Assembly (NCBI RefSeq): GCF_023278565.1
Contig: NC_064674.1
Location: forward strand, 372,001-436,000
DNA length: 64,000 bases
From: Colletotrichum lupini
Taxonomy: Eukaryota > Ascomycota > Sordariomycetes > Glomerellales > Glomerellaceae
Direction of reading: 5' to 3'
A program made the translations under genes and the position numbers. Under the pieces are notes generated by a model, which had not been told where the DNA came from, made no database searches, and saw nothing but the letters and a program-made list of their open reading frames with translations. Below are positions 13,217-24,515 of this stretch, one piece after another (positions within the stretch are counted from its first letter, which is position 1; each line of letters begins with the position of its first letter).

Positions 13217-13441
13217 TATTAATATATACGTAAATAAGTTAAACCTTTTAGTTATAACTAGGTTAATAAGTTAATATAGGTCTATTACGTATATATAAGA
13301 GGGGAAGATTGTGGGCAGAGCCCGCGGTCCCTTAGTGGGTATTGGTAGGTGGAAGGGTCCGTTTACACGGGCCCAGACTGCCTACCTACTACCCCTACCT
13401 AACTACCTAATAGGGCCCCTTTTCTGCCTCGTAATCCAACA
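13217..13441 (-). repeat. Copia-1 right LTR (5' LTR of the element)
   Basis: 225 bp and the mirror case of the left LTR: the inner half is RIP-mutated (GTAAATAAGTTAAACC) and the outer half is nearly pristine. The adjoining primer-binding site, read on the minus strand, is CTAATTAGTAGTTAAAT, a RIP product of the CTGATCAGTGGTTGAA seen intact in family S at 19198-19213. Confidence 0.9.
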
Positions 13442-13446
13442 AAAGC

Positions 13447-14190
13447 CTTGCAGATGAAGGATCTTTCTATTGGATTCTCGGCAGTCTGCAGGAAAGATGG
13501 ATCTGGAAGGCGGCTTGGGCCATACAAACGGCCCTTCCACTTACACCACACCTGCGGAGAAATCACAGATTCTCGCAAATTCCTCCTCCTTCCACCTTCA
13601 TACGCAGCCACAAACACCACTTGATTGATCCTTCGTGCCAACTATACGGTTGACCTGCTGACGTGTATACAAACACTTACCTTCCTACACCACCCCGGAG
13701 ACCTTGAGGCCGGCGACCTCACCTCCGACTCGGACGACGAGCGTGAGCCCCTTCTTGGCCTCAGCAACAGCGAGATCATGGCCTATGGCGATCAGCAGGG
13801 CGTCGCCACTTGTGATTGAAGTTGTACTATTGCCGGCCAGAGCAGCATTCAGAACCGTATGTGGTCCAGATCTCATCTAGAGCACCGTACTAGTTAAGCA
13901 AAGTTCCTACCTAGTACGGGCATCTTCCGTTTACTACGTACTTACGGTTAGCCTAGATTATCGATTTTTCCCATCTAGACGGCGGACGCGAGTTGCCGGG
14001 CACTGCTACTTGCTTACTTCCTCCAGCCACTTTGACGGCTCTTCAGCACTTCCTCCGGGAAATAACACCCACCCCCAGCCAGTTCGACGGCAAGGGCAAA
14101 GGCAAGAGAGTCATTCGCCTGGCTTAAATAGCAGTACACTACAGGCGTAAAGTCGTTCAGCGCATCCTGCATCTTCGCAAGCTTTATATG
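13447..14190 (+). repeat. family S: LTR and partial internal region
   Basis: Continuation of the S element after Copia-1. The LTR (core ACGGCCCTTCCACTTACACC, end ACGTGTATACAAACA at 13675) is followed by a shortened internal region. The latter holds the family's TTCGACGGCAAGGGCAAAGG segment (14079-14098) and a degenerate version of the conserved AYY..QV.QR block at ~14125-14190. The primer site is missing after this LTR, so the downstream part looks deleted. Confidence 0.65.
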
Positions 14191-14860
14191 CTAGTGGCAC
14201 TGGGCCTACTCTAGCTTCTGCATTTCCATCTCGAAGCGACGCCTCTACTCGCACAGTCTCGCGCTCCCCCGCTCCCAAACGACAATGCAGCAGGTCCAAT
14301 TCGGCTTCGCGTCGCCGCCAGCACTGCATGCTGTTGTCAGGTCTGATCTCGACCCTGAAAATGCGGCGACCGGACTCTTCGGAAAGGGCGGGCGATGCGC
14401 GTTGCCAGTTGTCTGGTACAAAGGGCATTAAAACCAGGAGGACACATATGTGCTACTGTCCGTACTCAGAGGCATTTCAAAGAGTTCCTCTGGCTCAGGG
14501 CGAACAAGCTCATGCCCTTGACATGTGGCGGCAGCGAGAGAAAGTCCGGAAACAAGAGACGAGTAACCACACACGAGCAATAAGCAGCGAGAGGTCACAG
14601 AAAGACGTAGTAGGAAGGAAGAAACAAGGATTAACAAACCTTCATCCCATCAATTGCCAGATGGCGATATCTACGGTTTCCAATCCTATTTTCCTCATAT
14701 CTGTCTACGAATAGGTCAGAAATAAAGAGAAACTTCGAGACAGACTGGGATTGAATGTACTGACGCCTTCTAGCAGCGCCGATGCCTCGACGCGTAGAAC
14801 AGGATTCCGCCACACCTTTCTCCTCCGTTTTTTTTGCCTTCTCTCCTTGCGTTGAAAGTC

Positions 14861-15064
14861 TTATTCCCCTCCAACAATCTCGGCCGTCCAACTGTTGTGG
14901 ATGTTCAGCTCCGTGAGCTCGGGCGTCTTCTCGATGACGAGACCCTTCTCGTCTAGGGGACGCAGCAGTTGGTGGGAGCCACCCCGACCGACAACACCGA
15001 ATTCCGAAGCCCCCCAGTCCCTCACGGAAAACCGACAACAGAAATCACCAAGATGGCTGAACCA
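14861..15064 (-). CDS. 3' coding fragment, unknown conserved-looking protein
   Basis: An uninterrupted minus-strand frame of 67 codons ending in TAA (14861-14863). It has strongly protein-like composition, including the segments FGVVGRGGSHQLLRPLDEK and PELTELNIHNSWTAEIVGGE. There is no initiator Met and an in-frame TGA lies just upstream, so this is the 3' end of a gene whose 5' part is missing or separated by an intron. I do not recognise the family with certainty. It overlaps head-to-head with the plus-strand remnant starting at 15053. Confidence 0.4.
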   Translation of the reverse strand, partial: WFSHLGDFCCRFSVRDWGASEFGVVGRGGSHQLLRPLDEKGLVIEKTPELTELNIHNSWTAEIVGGE

Positions 15065-15388
15065 TCAATCACAAACTTCCTCATCCGCTCCCTCCTACCC
15101 CCCGATGCCGCCGACTTTATCCACAAAAGCACCCTCTATCCGTCCTCGACCGTTCAATAGATAGAAAGCCACGCCCTGTCCGCCGCTTCTCGCGGCTTCG
15201 ACATGCTGTACCCGTACCTCACGCTCGCCGTCGACGCAGAGCCCCAGTCAGAAACGTGGAGGCACAGAGCTGACAAATGTAGTGGGTTTACAAGACCTCG
15301 GAAGAGCTCCGGGGGGTGGCACTTCTCAGGGAAGGCAGCGGGGATTGACGAGATTGTGGTAGAACGTGCGGATAAACAAGGACAATGA
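15053..15388 (+). pseudogene. small protein gene with one internal TAG
   Basis: ATG 15053 opens MAEPSITNFLIRSLLPPDAA, runs 35 codons to TAG (15158-15160), then stays open in the same frame with IESHALSAASRGFDMLYPYL to a stop at 15386. The TAG follows a Gln-type context and could be a single CAG-to-TAG change, the kind RIP produces. Continuity of composition across the stop argues for a recently disabled gene. The hydrophobic segment around the second half may be membrane-associated. Family not recognised. Confidence 0.4.
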
Positions 15389-18213
15389 AGGAAGTCAGTG
15401 TGTCCTTCAGGCCATGATGAGTTTACACAATCAGAGCTTCCCAGATGAAATTCAAGTCTCTTGTATCGGCGCAGTTCTCAAAGACGACGTATTCTTAACC
15501 GACGCCTCGTGGTCCAGGATGGGCTTGACAGTCTCAGGGCTGGTGCATCCTCACGAGGAATGCGTGCATTCAGCTTAGATTCGCAGATAGACCCCCCCTC
15601 CCCCTCAACAACATGCAACGAGTGAAAAGAGAAGTCGCTCAAGTGTTGTTTAAGATAATAGGCACCACCCAAGCAAATTGCATCTTGTATGGGGGCGATG
15701 GGCGTGGTGCAGCGCGTCGCGTGTCCACACAGAGCAAAGCGTGGCAAAATCCGGGCAGCTTTCGAGAAGCGGAAGGAAGAAGGGGAAACCCCCCCCATGG
15801 CCCTCAACATGGAGCACCGCTGAGTACAGCAGTCACAAGCTTTCGAATCCGCCTGCCTGCCTTTGTGCATCGTGCACGCCCGCACCAGCGCACGAATTCC
15901 TCCTCAGAACACCATTTTTTCCTGCCAAAAATGCACGTTCTCCCCTGGACTTCTCGAATAGAAAAGGTACCATTCCGATTAATAAGATTTTTGCTCAAGT
16001 GTCGTATTGCTAAAGAGACTGTTGCAGGCGTAAAAGGTATTCGATAAGGAGGGAGTTGGAAGGGCAGACGCACCCTCCTCCCTTCCTTCTGTTAAGGTAC
16101 CTTATCAAAGGGTTCCTGCCCTCGTGCCTGCCGCCCAAGCGGAGGCCGCCACAACAGGCCACACCGCCCAGCCACAGCTGATTTCTACTGCTGCAATCCG
16201 GTGGCTTCGTGCCAGTGGAGAGAGTTTCAGCGCCTCCCTCCACCGAGGCCCTCGATGTGAAGGTTCCCCTTTCCATAAAGGCGGATGCCTTCGATCAAGA
16301 GCTCTTCTCTCGCTCAGGTTCTATCGCTGCTCTCAGAGCCGGTGTCGTCGTCATCTTTTGCTGCTGTGACGGGCGAGGCCTGAAGTTTTGGCTAGGTACC
16401 TTAAGTAACCAAATCTACCTTCAGGTTCCTAGATAGTGCAAGGTTCGTCCCCTTCCTAATAGCCAGTTTCCGCTCGCAACCTAACGTGTCTTGCTTCGAA
16501 TATACCTGTTGTGAGGACCAATCATAAAGAGCAGAGCGAAAAGGGAATTCGGGATGAAGGTCATCCCTCTTCGCTCATCTCAATTTAACTTGAATGCTCT
16601 CGTACAAGGAGAGACTCAATCGGAGGCGCGTTATCTGCAGACCATTATGTTCCCAGGCAGACTAAGAAGATGGGCACCAACCACCCACCCACAATGTCTA
16701 ATATTCTACAGTTATAGCAGTACCTAGCACTGTGTGCCAGGCATACTATACATTTAGAGAAACCAAGCATCCATCAGCACCACTTTCTAGGTTCGAAATT
16801 CCTCTTCGTAGCCGGCGCCTCGTGACCCGCGCGCGGAGGTGGCTGTGGTGGCTTGGTCAGCCCATTAGGTGTCTGCTTGAAGTGCCGTGGTCAAATGGGG
16901 TGTCCCTGATCGATATCTGGGTGGCCCGCGTGGTTGTCTGCGAGAAAGTAACGTGCAACTATTGCGACTCTCAACGTTAACGAGAGCCGCGCAGGACCAT
17001 CGCTCGATTGAGGCAGGTCCATGGACACCACTTTTGGAACTCCATCGATCGTAGCGCAGTTTGTCATATTCGGCTTCTTCCCTGAGATGGGTGCAGTGCA
17101 AATGCCGTCATGTGCGGGAGATGTCCGGTACGCCCCACAAGTAGCTGACTGCCCGCTGACCTGACCACGGCGGGGACAGAGAAATTCACCTGTCTTTCGA
17201 GCATCGAGCCTGGGAAAGCCGTCCAATTCTTCCTGGCCCCCGCATGCTGACATAAGGTGCCCGACCCCTTGCTGACCTAACGTGTGTGGACATACCCGCT
17301 TTCGGGTCTGGCATGACTAAGCATTCCCTTTGGCGTGAAGGTCCACCATACCTACGTGACTGCAGTCACGGTGTTTGGGGCGACAGTTGACAAGATGATA
17401 AATGGGGATTTGAACAATCATGTGACCATGCCTTGATCATACACTCTGGCGTTACCTCAATTGGACATCAAGTTTCTCATGAAGTTAATGATGACGCATG
17501 TAGAATGTGCACGTAAGAAGCCGTGGCGTGTGCTAAGAAGAGGCTATAAGGAAAGCTTTTGCATTCTGGCATCCATACGACCGTACAGAGCACGTGAATT
17601 ACTCAAGGCAGTTCGAAAGAGTGTGTGGCCATATTCACATCATCAGGCCTTGTTTCGCATCTCTCCTCATTCTCGGGTCTTTCCTCCAGGTACCTTGAGA
17701 TACTTTATCGTTCAGCTTATCACTTATCGATATCGAAAGAAAGTTGTGGGAGGTGCCCCGTCCGCACGGTCCGATTGAACACCCCCTCAATCCCCATTCT
17801 TTTCTTATCGATAAACGACCGATAAGACCCAGGGACGATTGCGAACTAAGACGAGCCCGGCTACCTTATTTTGACTGCGTGCCACTTTGTTGTTCAGGCG
17901 CATCTGGATTACCCGACGCCCAGAGACTGCGTGATTGGCACGACTACCCAGGCGAGCAGATTTCAAGGTGCGATAATCCTAGGATAATGCCTACCCTTCT
18001 GCGCCTTCCTGGGACTTGGGAGGGAACCAAGAGGGAGCGATGTGCTGATCATAGGATTAGGGGTTGCCGAAATGCTGACAATCAAAGGTTTCAGAACTGA
18101 TGCCGAACTCAGCTCACAATTCCGAGGATTGGAAGTGAGGAGCGGGGTTCTAGTCTAGCGATCCTAGGATTCAGGACGGGAGCAGTCTTGTCTTCGTAGG
18201 ATTTCTCATCGCC
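15389..18213. other. gene-poor stretch, unassigned frames only
   Basis: Many overlapping frames of 60-145 codons on both strands (for example around 15613-16047 and 17744-18100) but no motif, splice pattern or repeat boundary. The frame at 17744-18100 reads DDCELRRARLPYFDCVPLCC and looks somewhat protein-like; I could not assign it. Confidence 0.4.
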
Positions 18214-18250
18214 TGTTGGTATCCCTATCACAGGGTAATTGATTCGTCCG
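18214..18250 (+). repeat. fragment of Copia-2-type LTR start
   Basis: TGTTGGTATCCCTATCACAG and the next bases match the terminal ~37 bp of the Copia-2 LTR as preserved in the solo LTR at 54421-54622 (reverse complement end), then diverge. A relic of a third insertion of that family. Confidence 0.6.
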
Positions 18251-18770
18251 GTTTTGTGGGTGCGCTGCCGTATGTGCGCTGCCCTTGACGCGCAGTCAGA
18301 TTGGACTTCAAAGCCGACATCGCCTCAACATTGAGCGAGCCGCACCTATACGGAACTGATGACAAGAATGTGCGGCACTCCAGGGCATGCACAACCTACT
18401 GCGAATATCAGGGACAACGCAAACGTTCACAGAGCTTGCTATAGAGCAACTACTTTGAGTTTACTTGCCGAGGCATGCGATGTACCGCATACACTACTTA
18501 CTGTGGTGGAACGGAGGACCGTCACGCAGCACTGGGCTGGGCGCTTTCAGGAACCCTTTGAATGCAGCACGATAACAATACAACCCATTATGACTTGGTC
18601 CCACCCTCTCCTTGGCCCTCCATATGCCATAACCATCGATAAACACAAAGGAAACCTCGGTTGCTGCCAAAGCAACATACGATTCGCCATATTCGCTCAT
18701 CAGACGCCACCAGAACCTGGCTATCCCCTTTGAGGTTGTCAGCAGGATGGGAGTGAGCAAAGACGATATC
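18251..18770. other. no convincing feature
   Basis: Only unassigned short frames (such as 18359-18733 +). Nothing recognisable lies between the two LTR fragments. Confidence 0.4.
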
Positions 18771-18885
18771 TGTTGGTATACACAGCAAGGCAACCGTATA
18801 GTTGGCACGGAGGGTCAATAAAGTAGTGTCAGCTGCTGCGTATGGAGGTGGAAGGACGAGGAATTCTTTCCCGTCGGTCGACTAA
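18771..18885 (-). repeat. family S LTR fragment, reverse orientation
   Basis: Begins TGTTGGTATACAC on the plus strand, which is the reverse complement of the S LTR end (..TACCAACA), followed by CCGTATAGTTGGCACG and GTATGGAGGTGGAAGGA. These are the reverse complements of the modules CGTGCCAACTATACGG and TCCTTCCACCTCCATAC found in the S LTRs at 13590-13650 and 30850-30920. Truncated. Confidence 0.65.
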
Positions 18886-19106
18886 ACGGAAGTAATCTCT
18901 CGCTTGATGGAACGCGCTTTCTAAGTTTCCGTCCAGCTCCTGTAGTCGAGAGTAGGCAGCACAAAGTCGGCAGTGATCCTGCCAGTGAGTCTCGGTCACC
19001 TAAAGTAAGTCAATAGGCAGAAGAGCCGGTTGCCCGTTCAAGACTGTCTCCTGTGTGACTTGTTGCCCTTGCTGATCTGAAATAACGGAATTCGACTAGC
19101 GATCAG

Positions 19107-20865
19107 TGTTGGTATGTACATGCGCACTTCAATACACGATTATTGAGTTCGTACCGGCAGAAATGCGTGTCTGTCCTGCTAACGTGTATTACCAACACTG
19201 ATCAGTGGTTGAAGTCCACCACAGATCAGCAAGGGCCCACGGTCTACAGAAGAGACAGTTACGAACGGGCAGCCAGCTCTTTCTCCCATTAACTTAGGTG
19301 ACTTAGGTCCACTGGCAGGATCACGATCGACTTTGTGCTAAAACCAACTCTCGACTGCGGAAGCTTGATGGAAGCTTCGAGAGGAGCTCCATCACGCAGA
19401 CCTCCTTCCGCCAGAAACCCACCGCGGAAAGGTTACTTCACTTCTGCAAGGCCTCAGCCTGCTAGAGCGCTAGCCACCATAGAAAAGCTCCCTTCAATAA
19501 CTACTTAGGCCGCCAGACCGACCGCCAGACCGCTGGCCGCTGAGCACTGAGAAGACGGCAGTTCATTACGCCGTACGACCTCCCGCCGCCAAAGATTCAC
19601 CGCGGTAGAGTCACTTCGAAAAGCCTTCTAGCATCGACTGCGCTCGATTCCTTACGCCGGTCGTCGACCTCGCCGCAGAAGAGTCACTTCAACAAGTTCT
19701 TTTCCTGCCAAACCTGTTCCCTGCCGCAAGAGCCCCGCCGACAAGTCACCTAGCACACTATACAGCTGATTCAGGCCACTGAACGCTGAGGATTCTTCCC
19801 AACCCGCCTACTTCCACCTCCTTCCGCCAGAAGCTCTCTGCGGAATGATCCCGCCGTCCTACACCACCGCCGAGACCCAACAGCCAACAATCGCCCGGAT
19901 CTCCAGCTTCCAACAGACCAGATCTCTTCAAGGTATCCACGGGTTCAACGAAGGCTCTATTCGCTGTGAGTGTCTTCTGTTTGCTGTGTACTTGCGGTCA
20001 GCCCGCATGCTCAATTTCCCCTTCCTTTGTGGCTTCTCTCGACAAACGGAACAAGTACGACAACTGCGGCAAATACCTCGACAAACAAGGAAGTCCCAGA
20101 ATATCCGTCAGTACGGCAAACGGTCACTTCCACTAGCCCACTTCCCCCCGCCACGTCGACGGCACTTCCACTTCCTCCGGCTAGTTCGACGGTGAGCTCC
20201 TCCTTTAGCCAATTCGACGGCACCTCTTCCAGCCAACCCGACGGCAAACACGCGTATTTGGGATAACAGCATACTACAAGCAGCAAGTCACCCAGCGAAC
20301 ATATACGTCTCTTGGGCTTCGGCTTGGAGAGAAACGCACGTGCGCGGGGCATAGTCAGACCGGCAGGAAGTTCTTTCTGACTACGCTGGATTCGACGATT
20401 TCTAGCGGGCCTGGACGCGTCTTGTCACGAAGACTTTGGGCATTGGAATCATACGAGTTGATGGATCAGGATACAAATTTGGGGAGGACCAGGACAACAG
20501 TGTTTGGGAAACTTGGTACGGCAATTACAGCAGAAGCTATGCTAAATATCTGGTAGTTGACTTTCAGCATTTCTGAGCAAAGATTTCATCACTGTATTCG
20601 ACGGCCGTATGAAGCCATGAATCTCTCGCCCAAATCCGCTGCCTTTTCTGCCAACAATTTGGACACTGCTTATGTGGAATATTGAAGGATTTGCAAGGCG
20701 ATCGAATCGTTATAAGCGGCCCTTCCACACCCATTTACACCCAACGGAGGATTCGTGGGCTCTGCCCATTAACTTCCTCCTTCCATATGCGCAGTTCAAT
20801 GCACACTTATTGAGCTTCGTCCTAGCTGAAAGGCCTGCCTATACTGATGGTGTGTATTAAAAACA
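19107..20865 (+). repeat. family S element, copy A
   Basis: Contains a 5'-truncated left LTR ending TACCAACA at 19197, a primer-binding site CTGATCAGTGGTTGAA (19198-19213), ~1.46 kb of internal modules (with CTACACCACCGCCGAGACCC at 19859-19878 and TTCGACGGCACCTCTTCCAG near 20214) and a full right LTR at 20673-20865 (TGTGGAATATTGAAGG to TTAAAAACA). Internal sequence is co-linear with copies B and C. It encodes no recognisable polyprotein. Confidence 0.75.
20673..20865 (+). repeat. right LTR of family S copy A
   Basis: 193 bp. It shares with the LTRs at 30753-30948 and 32133-32340 the order: GAAT/AATATTGA start, GCCCTTCCACACCC, CACCCAACGGAGGATTCGTG, CTTCCTCCTTCCATA, TTATTGAGCTTCGT and an ACA end. 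Confidence 0.75.
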
Positions 20866-20989
20866 GTATCAAGAACGAGTGGAATTCTTCCTTCGTTACC
20901 TACATTTCCGACGGGCTGGTCTCACGTCAAGGTTTGCCTTGGTTCGAGACAAAAAACATCCATCTCGACGTTTATCTCGCGGCGAAGAC

Positions 20990-22050
20990 CCTGATCCAGA
21001 GCCAGAGCTCAACGAAATTATTAGCAGCGATTTTTAGGAACACGCCATACATTGCAATGCTGATCTCACTCAGACCAAAGTTAAGTGAGTGGAACAGCGA
21101 ATGGAATGTTGGATGGCTCGGATTCGATTCTTAGCAGAAACCACCGATCACTAGGCGCAATCTTCCTTTACTTTTTGCCGCGAGGACACTCCCAGAAAAA
21201 GACGCGCTCGCTTTCTTACGGTCACTCATTCAAGACGGCGTTCTAGAACGATCTCCTCTTCAGGCTCTTGATGATTGTGGGAACACTATTCTTGATACTG
21301 CTGCCAAAGCCTCCAAGCCTAGTTGTGTGGCGTGGCGCCTTCAACAACCAATTATGGCAGCATTTCAGGGAGCTCATGATTACGCAGGATATACGCCACT
21401 GGAAGCGCTAGAGGCGCAGCTTGAGATGAGCCGAGCTCAGAAGCTTTGTGGGCTTAGTCGCATGCGACTGATGGGAGATGAGTTCAGTGGCTTTGTCAAA
21501 GGTTCAACCACATGCCTTTCTCTGCTTCAGGGTATTGAGGCGCCGCCCCAAGAGCAACGCGCGAGGGTCATTTCTGGCTGCACGTGTAACATATGCCTCG
21601 ATGGTTTCTTGAGCCCGCGCATGGTAATGAAAATCAGTGAATAGGCCTCGATGCAGCACGTTTTCTTGACCAGTTCCACTGCTCCCGGCCGAAAGGGCTG
21701 TTTCAGACGATGAAAGGACTTCCTCACACATTTCTCGAAACATTACGCTCACAGATTAGAGACTCAAAAGGTCCTTCAAACAGCCGTTGTCTTGATCATG
21801 GGCGCTGTGGCGGACTGTCTATCCTTGAGCTATATTAAGGAGGTATGGTCGATGCTGTTGACATTGCCATTTTGATACTGCGAGGCTGTCATTGAAATGG
21901 GTGAGGGTGTGTTAGGCCAGGATCCGGAAGAACACCAAAATCACCTCTCAAAGTGCTAAAACGACTTGGGCTTCGAGCGTGTGGTTCGACATTGTGTCGA
22001 AGAAGTCATTCAAGAAGACACATTCAAACAGAGCCTGCCGTGAGTACTGC
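20990..22050 (+). pseudogene. ankyrin-type gene remnant, C-terminal part
   Basis: The best segment is an open frame of ~170 codons at 21135-21644. It holds a repeat-like stretch GVLERSPLQALDDCGNTILD, a linker DYAGYTPLEALEAQLEMSR, and the block GCTCNICLDGFLSPRM (21576-21623), which I associate with the C-terminal region of large fungal ankyrin proteins. After a stop at 21642 homologous-looking sequence resumes in other frames: MGEGVLGQDPEEHQNHLSK near 21898 and FERVVRHCVEEVIQEDTF near 21975. The upstream repeats are interrupted by stops. Decayed. The family assignment comes from motif memory and is moderately secure; no intact product is possible. Confidence 0.55.
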
Positions 22051-22069
22051 CTACTCATTTCAAAACCAA

Positions 22070-22900
22070 TGGCATGCTTAACCAACCGTGTGTTTCACAG
22101 GGTGCAAATACGACGGGCCACAGAGTCTCGCCAGTCGCTCAAGGGCAAGATCTTGGGCAAAGCAATGTGAATGATTAGGTTGCATGAGTGGTTGCTTCAA
22201 CTTCCCCAACTTGTGTAACAGAAACTGGTCCACGTTCTCAAATCCGCAGACAAGAGTACGGTGTTGCTGGAGAAAGAGAAAATGCCCCTCATCAGGGTTT
22301 TTAGCGCCATACGTCGGGAAGAGTGTATCAATCTTGAGACAGTCAGATGACAATGGTGTTAGCTTTATCATTCACAGATTGACACGAATTAAAAAAGAGA
22401 ATCCATACTTTCTAGTTTAGTTCAGTACCATATGCTCTCCACGGCATCCGCCAGTTTGTATTTTTCCTCAGTTTGCCACATAAGCAACGCAGAACAGTCT
22501 GCCATCAGACCTTCGCTATCTGTGGCGAGTGGCAGGTCGAAAACAACCATGGTAAACCGCACTGCTATTCCACTCTACTTCCTCGCCTCTCGAACCCAAT
22601 CTGTTCTTCTTTCTCATGATACTCTGCAATATCAACACAAAAAATCCATGGGAGTCTTCCATTCGCAGGATTGAACATCGACGTTGATTCCGAGCTGCTG
22701 TACCAACCATTCAACGACAGCAAAGTTACCACCAGACGACTCATTGCAAGATGTAATGCTACATACCCCGCTCCTTTGGATGAACAATGAGTACTTAGCT
22801 GGGAACTTTCGGTTCTCTGAAGTGCTTAATAGTTGTATGGAATACTTCGGGACTCTTGAGTTGCTTCTCGGTTAGTACGTGGGCAGCGAATCGGAGGGCC
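22070..22900 (-). pseudogene. minus-strand ankyrin-like fragments
   Basis: Read on the minus strand, a segment near 22700-22760 gives LHLAMSRLVVTLLSLNGWYS-like sequence, typical of an ankyrin helix-turn-helix (HLA...L). A second fragment at 22078-22371 contains ERLARLCGPSYLHP. Frames change repeatedly. Probably the distal part of the minus-strand kinase/ankyrin region that begins near 26.9 kb, arranged tail-to-tail with the plus-strand remnant at 20990-22050. Confidence 0.3.
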
Positions 22901-23689
22901 GCCAAACCGACATCGTCTTCGTGGCTAATGGTCGTAAGTAAGGGATCCTCATTCCCAGAGAGAGAACAAGAATGAAGGAGATCTGGGACTCAATGTCTTG
23001 GAAGCTGTTGAAATAAAGAATAAGGTTTTAGGGGAAGGTGTTTCCACCTCTCCGCTGGGCCAGGTTGGTACTTTGAGTTTCCCAAACTTGCGTCACAACT
23101 TGAGAGCGGCCCTGAATTTCAGAAACTATTAGAAGAAAGTGTGAACCTGTCGGAGAAAGCATCATGCCTGGCCTCTGAACCACTTGAAGAGCGCTAATAA
23201 TGAAATACAAAACATTCGTTTTTGGTAAGAGTTTTCGAACGACTGGTACGTTACGGCTGACATCTGCGTCCATATTGTCTCGACGGTGAATCAAAAAGAG
23301 ACTGACCTGTGGCCCTCAAAGACTTAATAGACACAGAGAGCCGACCCAAGTTCTTGACCTGGACCTAAGGTCTCGATCTTGGTAGTCTCACAAATAATGT
23401 AAGGTAGCAGTGCTGTTAGATATGCAGTCATTCGGGATTGGGTGACTGCAAGTGTTGAACCGGAAGCATCAGATCCACACCGGACTCAGAGAGGAATCTC
23501 ACGCATGAAGATGCCGCGAGTTGACTCTGCCGTCCGTGGAGGATATCCTCACGGATTCGGCTGGCTGGATCACAATCCATGGCTCGGAAGAATGCCTAGT
23601 AGCCCTGTATGTGAAAGCTGACGCACTCGGCAATGAAGCATCTGCAAGAATATAAACTGAGGTTGCCAATCATCGTTTTGAGCAGGTAA
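22901..23689. other. decayed stretch, no separate feature
   Basis: Minus-strand frames such as 23028-23294 are open but show no motif. Position between ankyrin-like fragments suggests the same decayed gene region; this is inference only. Confidence 0.3.
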
Positions 23690-24390
23690 ATTGGATGGAA
23701 ATGTGGCTGCCTAGGTGATTTGTGAGTCTCCAAACTGTGGCTCAGCTCCATGAGCTAGAAGGGCTTGCAAAGCGCAGTGATTTCCGGCTGTTACCGCTCA
23801 GACTAGAGACGAATTGGTCGAATAAGCTATGGAAAGGTTTCTTGTGAGTGATCCCTGGCTCGCAGATGTTGTCAATGTGGAGGCCGTGTTGGAGCAAAGT
23901 TAACCCAATTCTGGGCACATCACCGTCTTGAAAAGCTGCGAGGAAGTGAAGAAAAGTAACTCCATGCGGTGTTGTGAGAGCAGCCTTCGCTCTAAGAGCA
24001 AGTAAATTTTCTCGTATAGACGTATGTTCTCCTCAAAACGACATCATCAGACAGGTTTCTCTGAATAAACTTTGGCATTTGTACCAGCCTAAAGGCAATT
24101 ATTCTGGAATGTCAAGAAGGAGATCAATATTCCTGGTAATAGCTGATTTGTGAAGCTTGTTGAAGATAGTATCAGTTAGGCAATCTGCCACACCTGGCGA
24201 AAATTGATGAGAAGAGTTTGATTGAGCAAAGCGAAGATAGCGCCGGTGTTCTGCCTGCTTTGGAAGCAGGCACAGCCACTCCATCTCCTCATCCCGGAAT
24301 ACCGCAAGACTTCTTCTAAGGAATTCGCTGAGACGTCCGACAGAAGCTTGAGCCTCCATAAGTCCATGCCAGACTGCAAATGTCAAATAT
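23690..24390 (-). pseudogene. minus-strand ankyrin fragments
   Basis: On the minus strand, 23860-24000 reads TPHGVTFLHFLAAFQDGDVP, close to the TP.G.TPLH pattern of ankyrin repeats. At ~23740-23790 another frame reads AGNHCALQALLAHGAEPQFG, a near-canonical repeat (AGN..ALQALLAHGA). The two lie in different frames, so the gene is broken. The open frame 24099-24386 upstream lacks a recognisable domain. Confidence 0.5.
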
Positions 24391-24515
24391 AAATAGCTCT
24401 AGAGCAACGTCGAACCGTTTCTAGGCGGGGTCGTTCGCGTTAAACACGACATCAGCATACTAGTATGCCGCATCCACTGGGCTCGTCACTGAATTTCAAA
24501 CGTCCGTAGCATTTT

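Larger units (their letters stand above)
6528..13441 (-). mobile_element. Copia-1: RIP-inactivated Ty1/copia retrotransposon
   Basis: Complete 6914-bp element: two 225-bp LTRs (6528-6752, 13217-13441) and a 5-bp target duplication AAAGC (6523-6527, 13442-13446). LTR ends derive from TG..CA, with TG now TA by RIP. Minus orientation is shown by the primer-binding site next to the right LTR and by a degenerate reverse transcriptase signature read on the minus strand around 8087-8098, where a fungal copia QTDD-type motif has become stop-I-N-N. The downstream residues (LLNKTFS.KEKTEL) match the spacing in Copia-2. The interior is almost devoid of CA/TG dinucleotides and every frame is full of stops; no protein can be made. 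It is inserted in a family S repeat. Confidence 0.9.
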
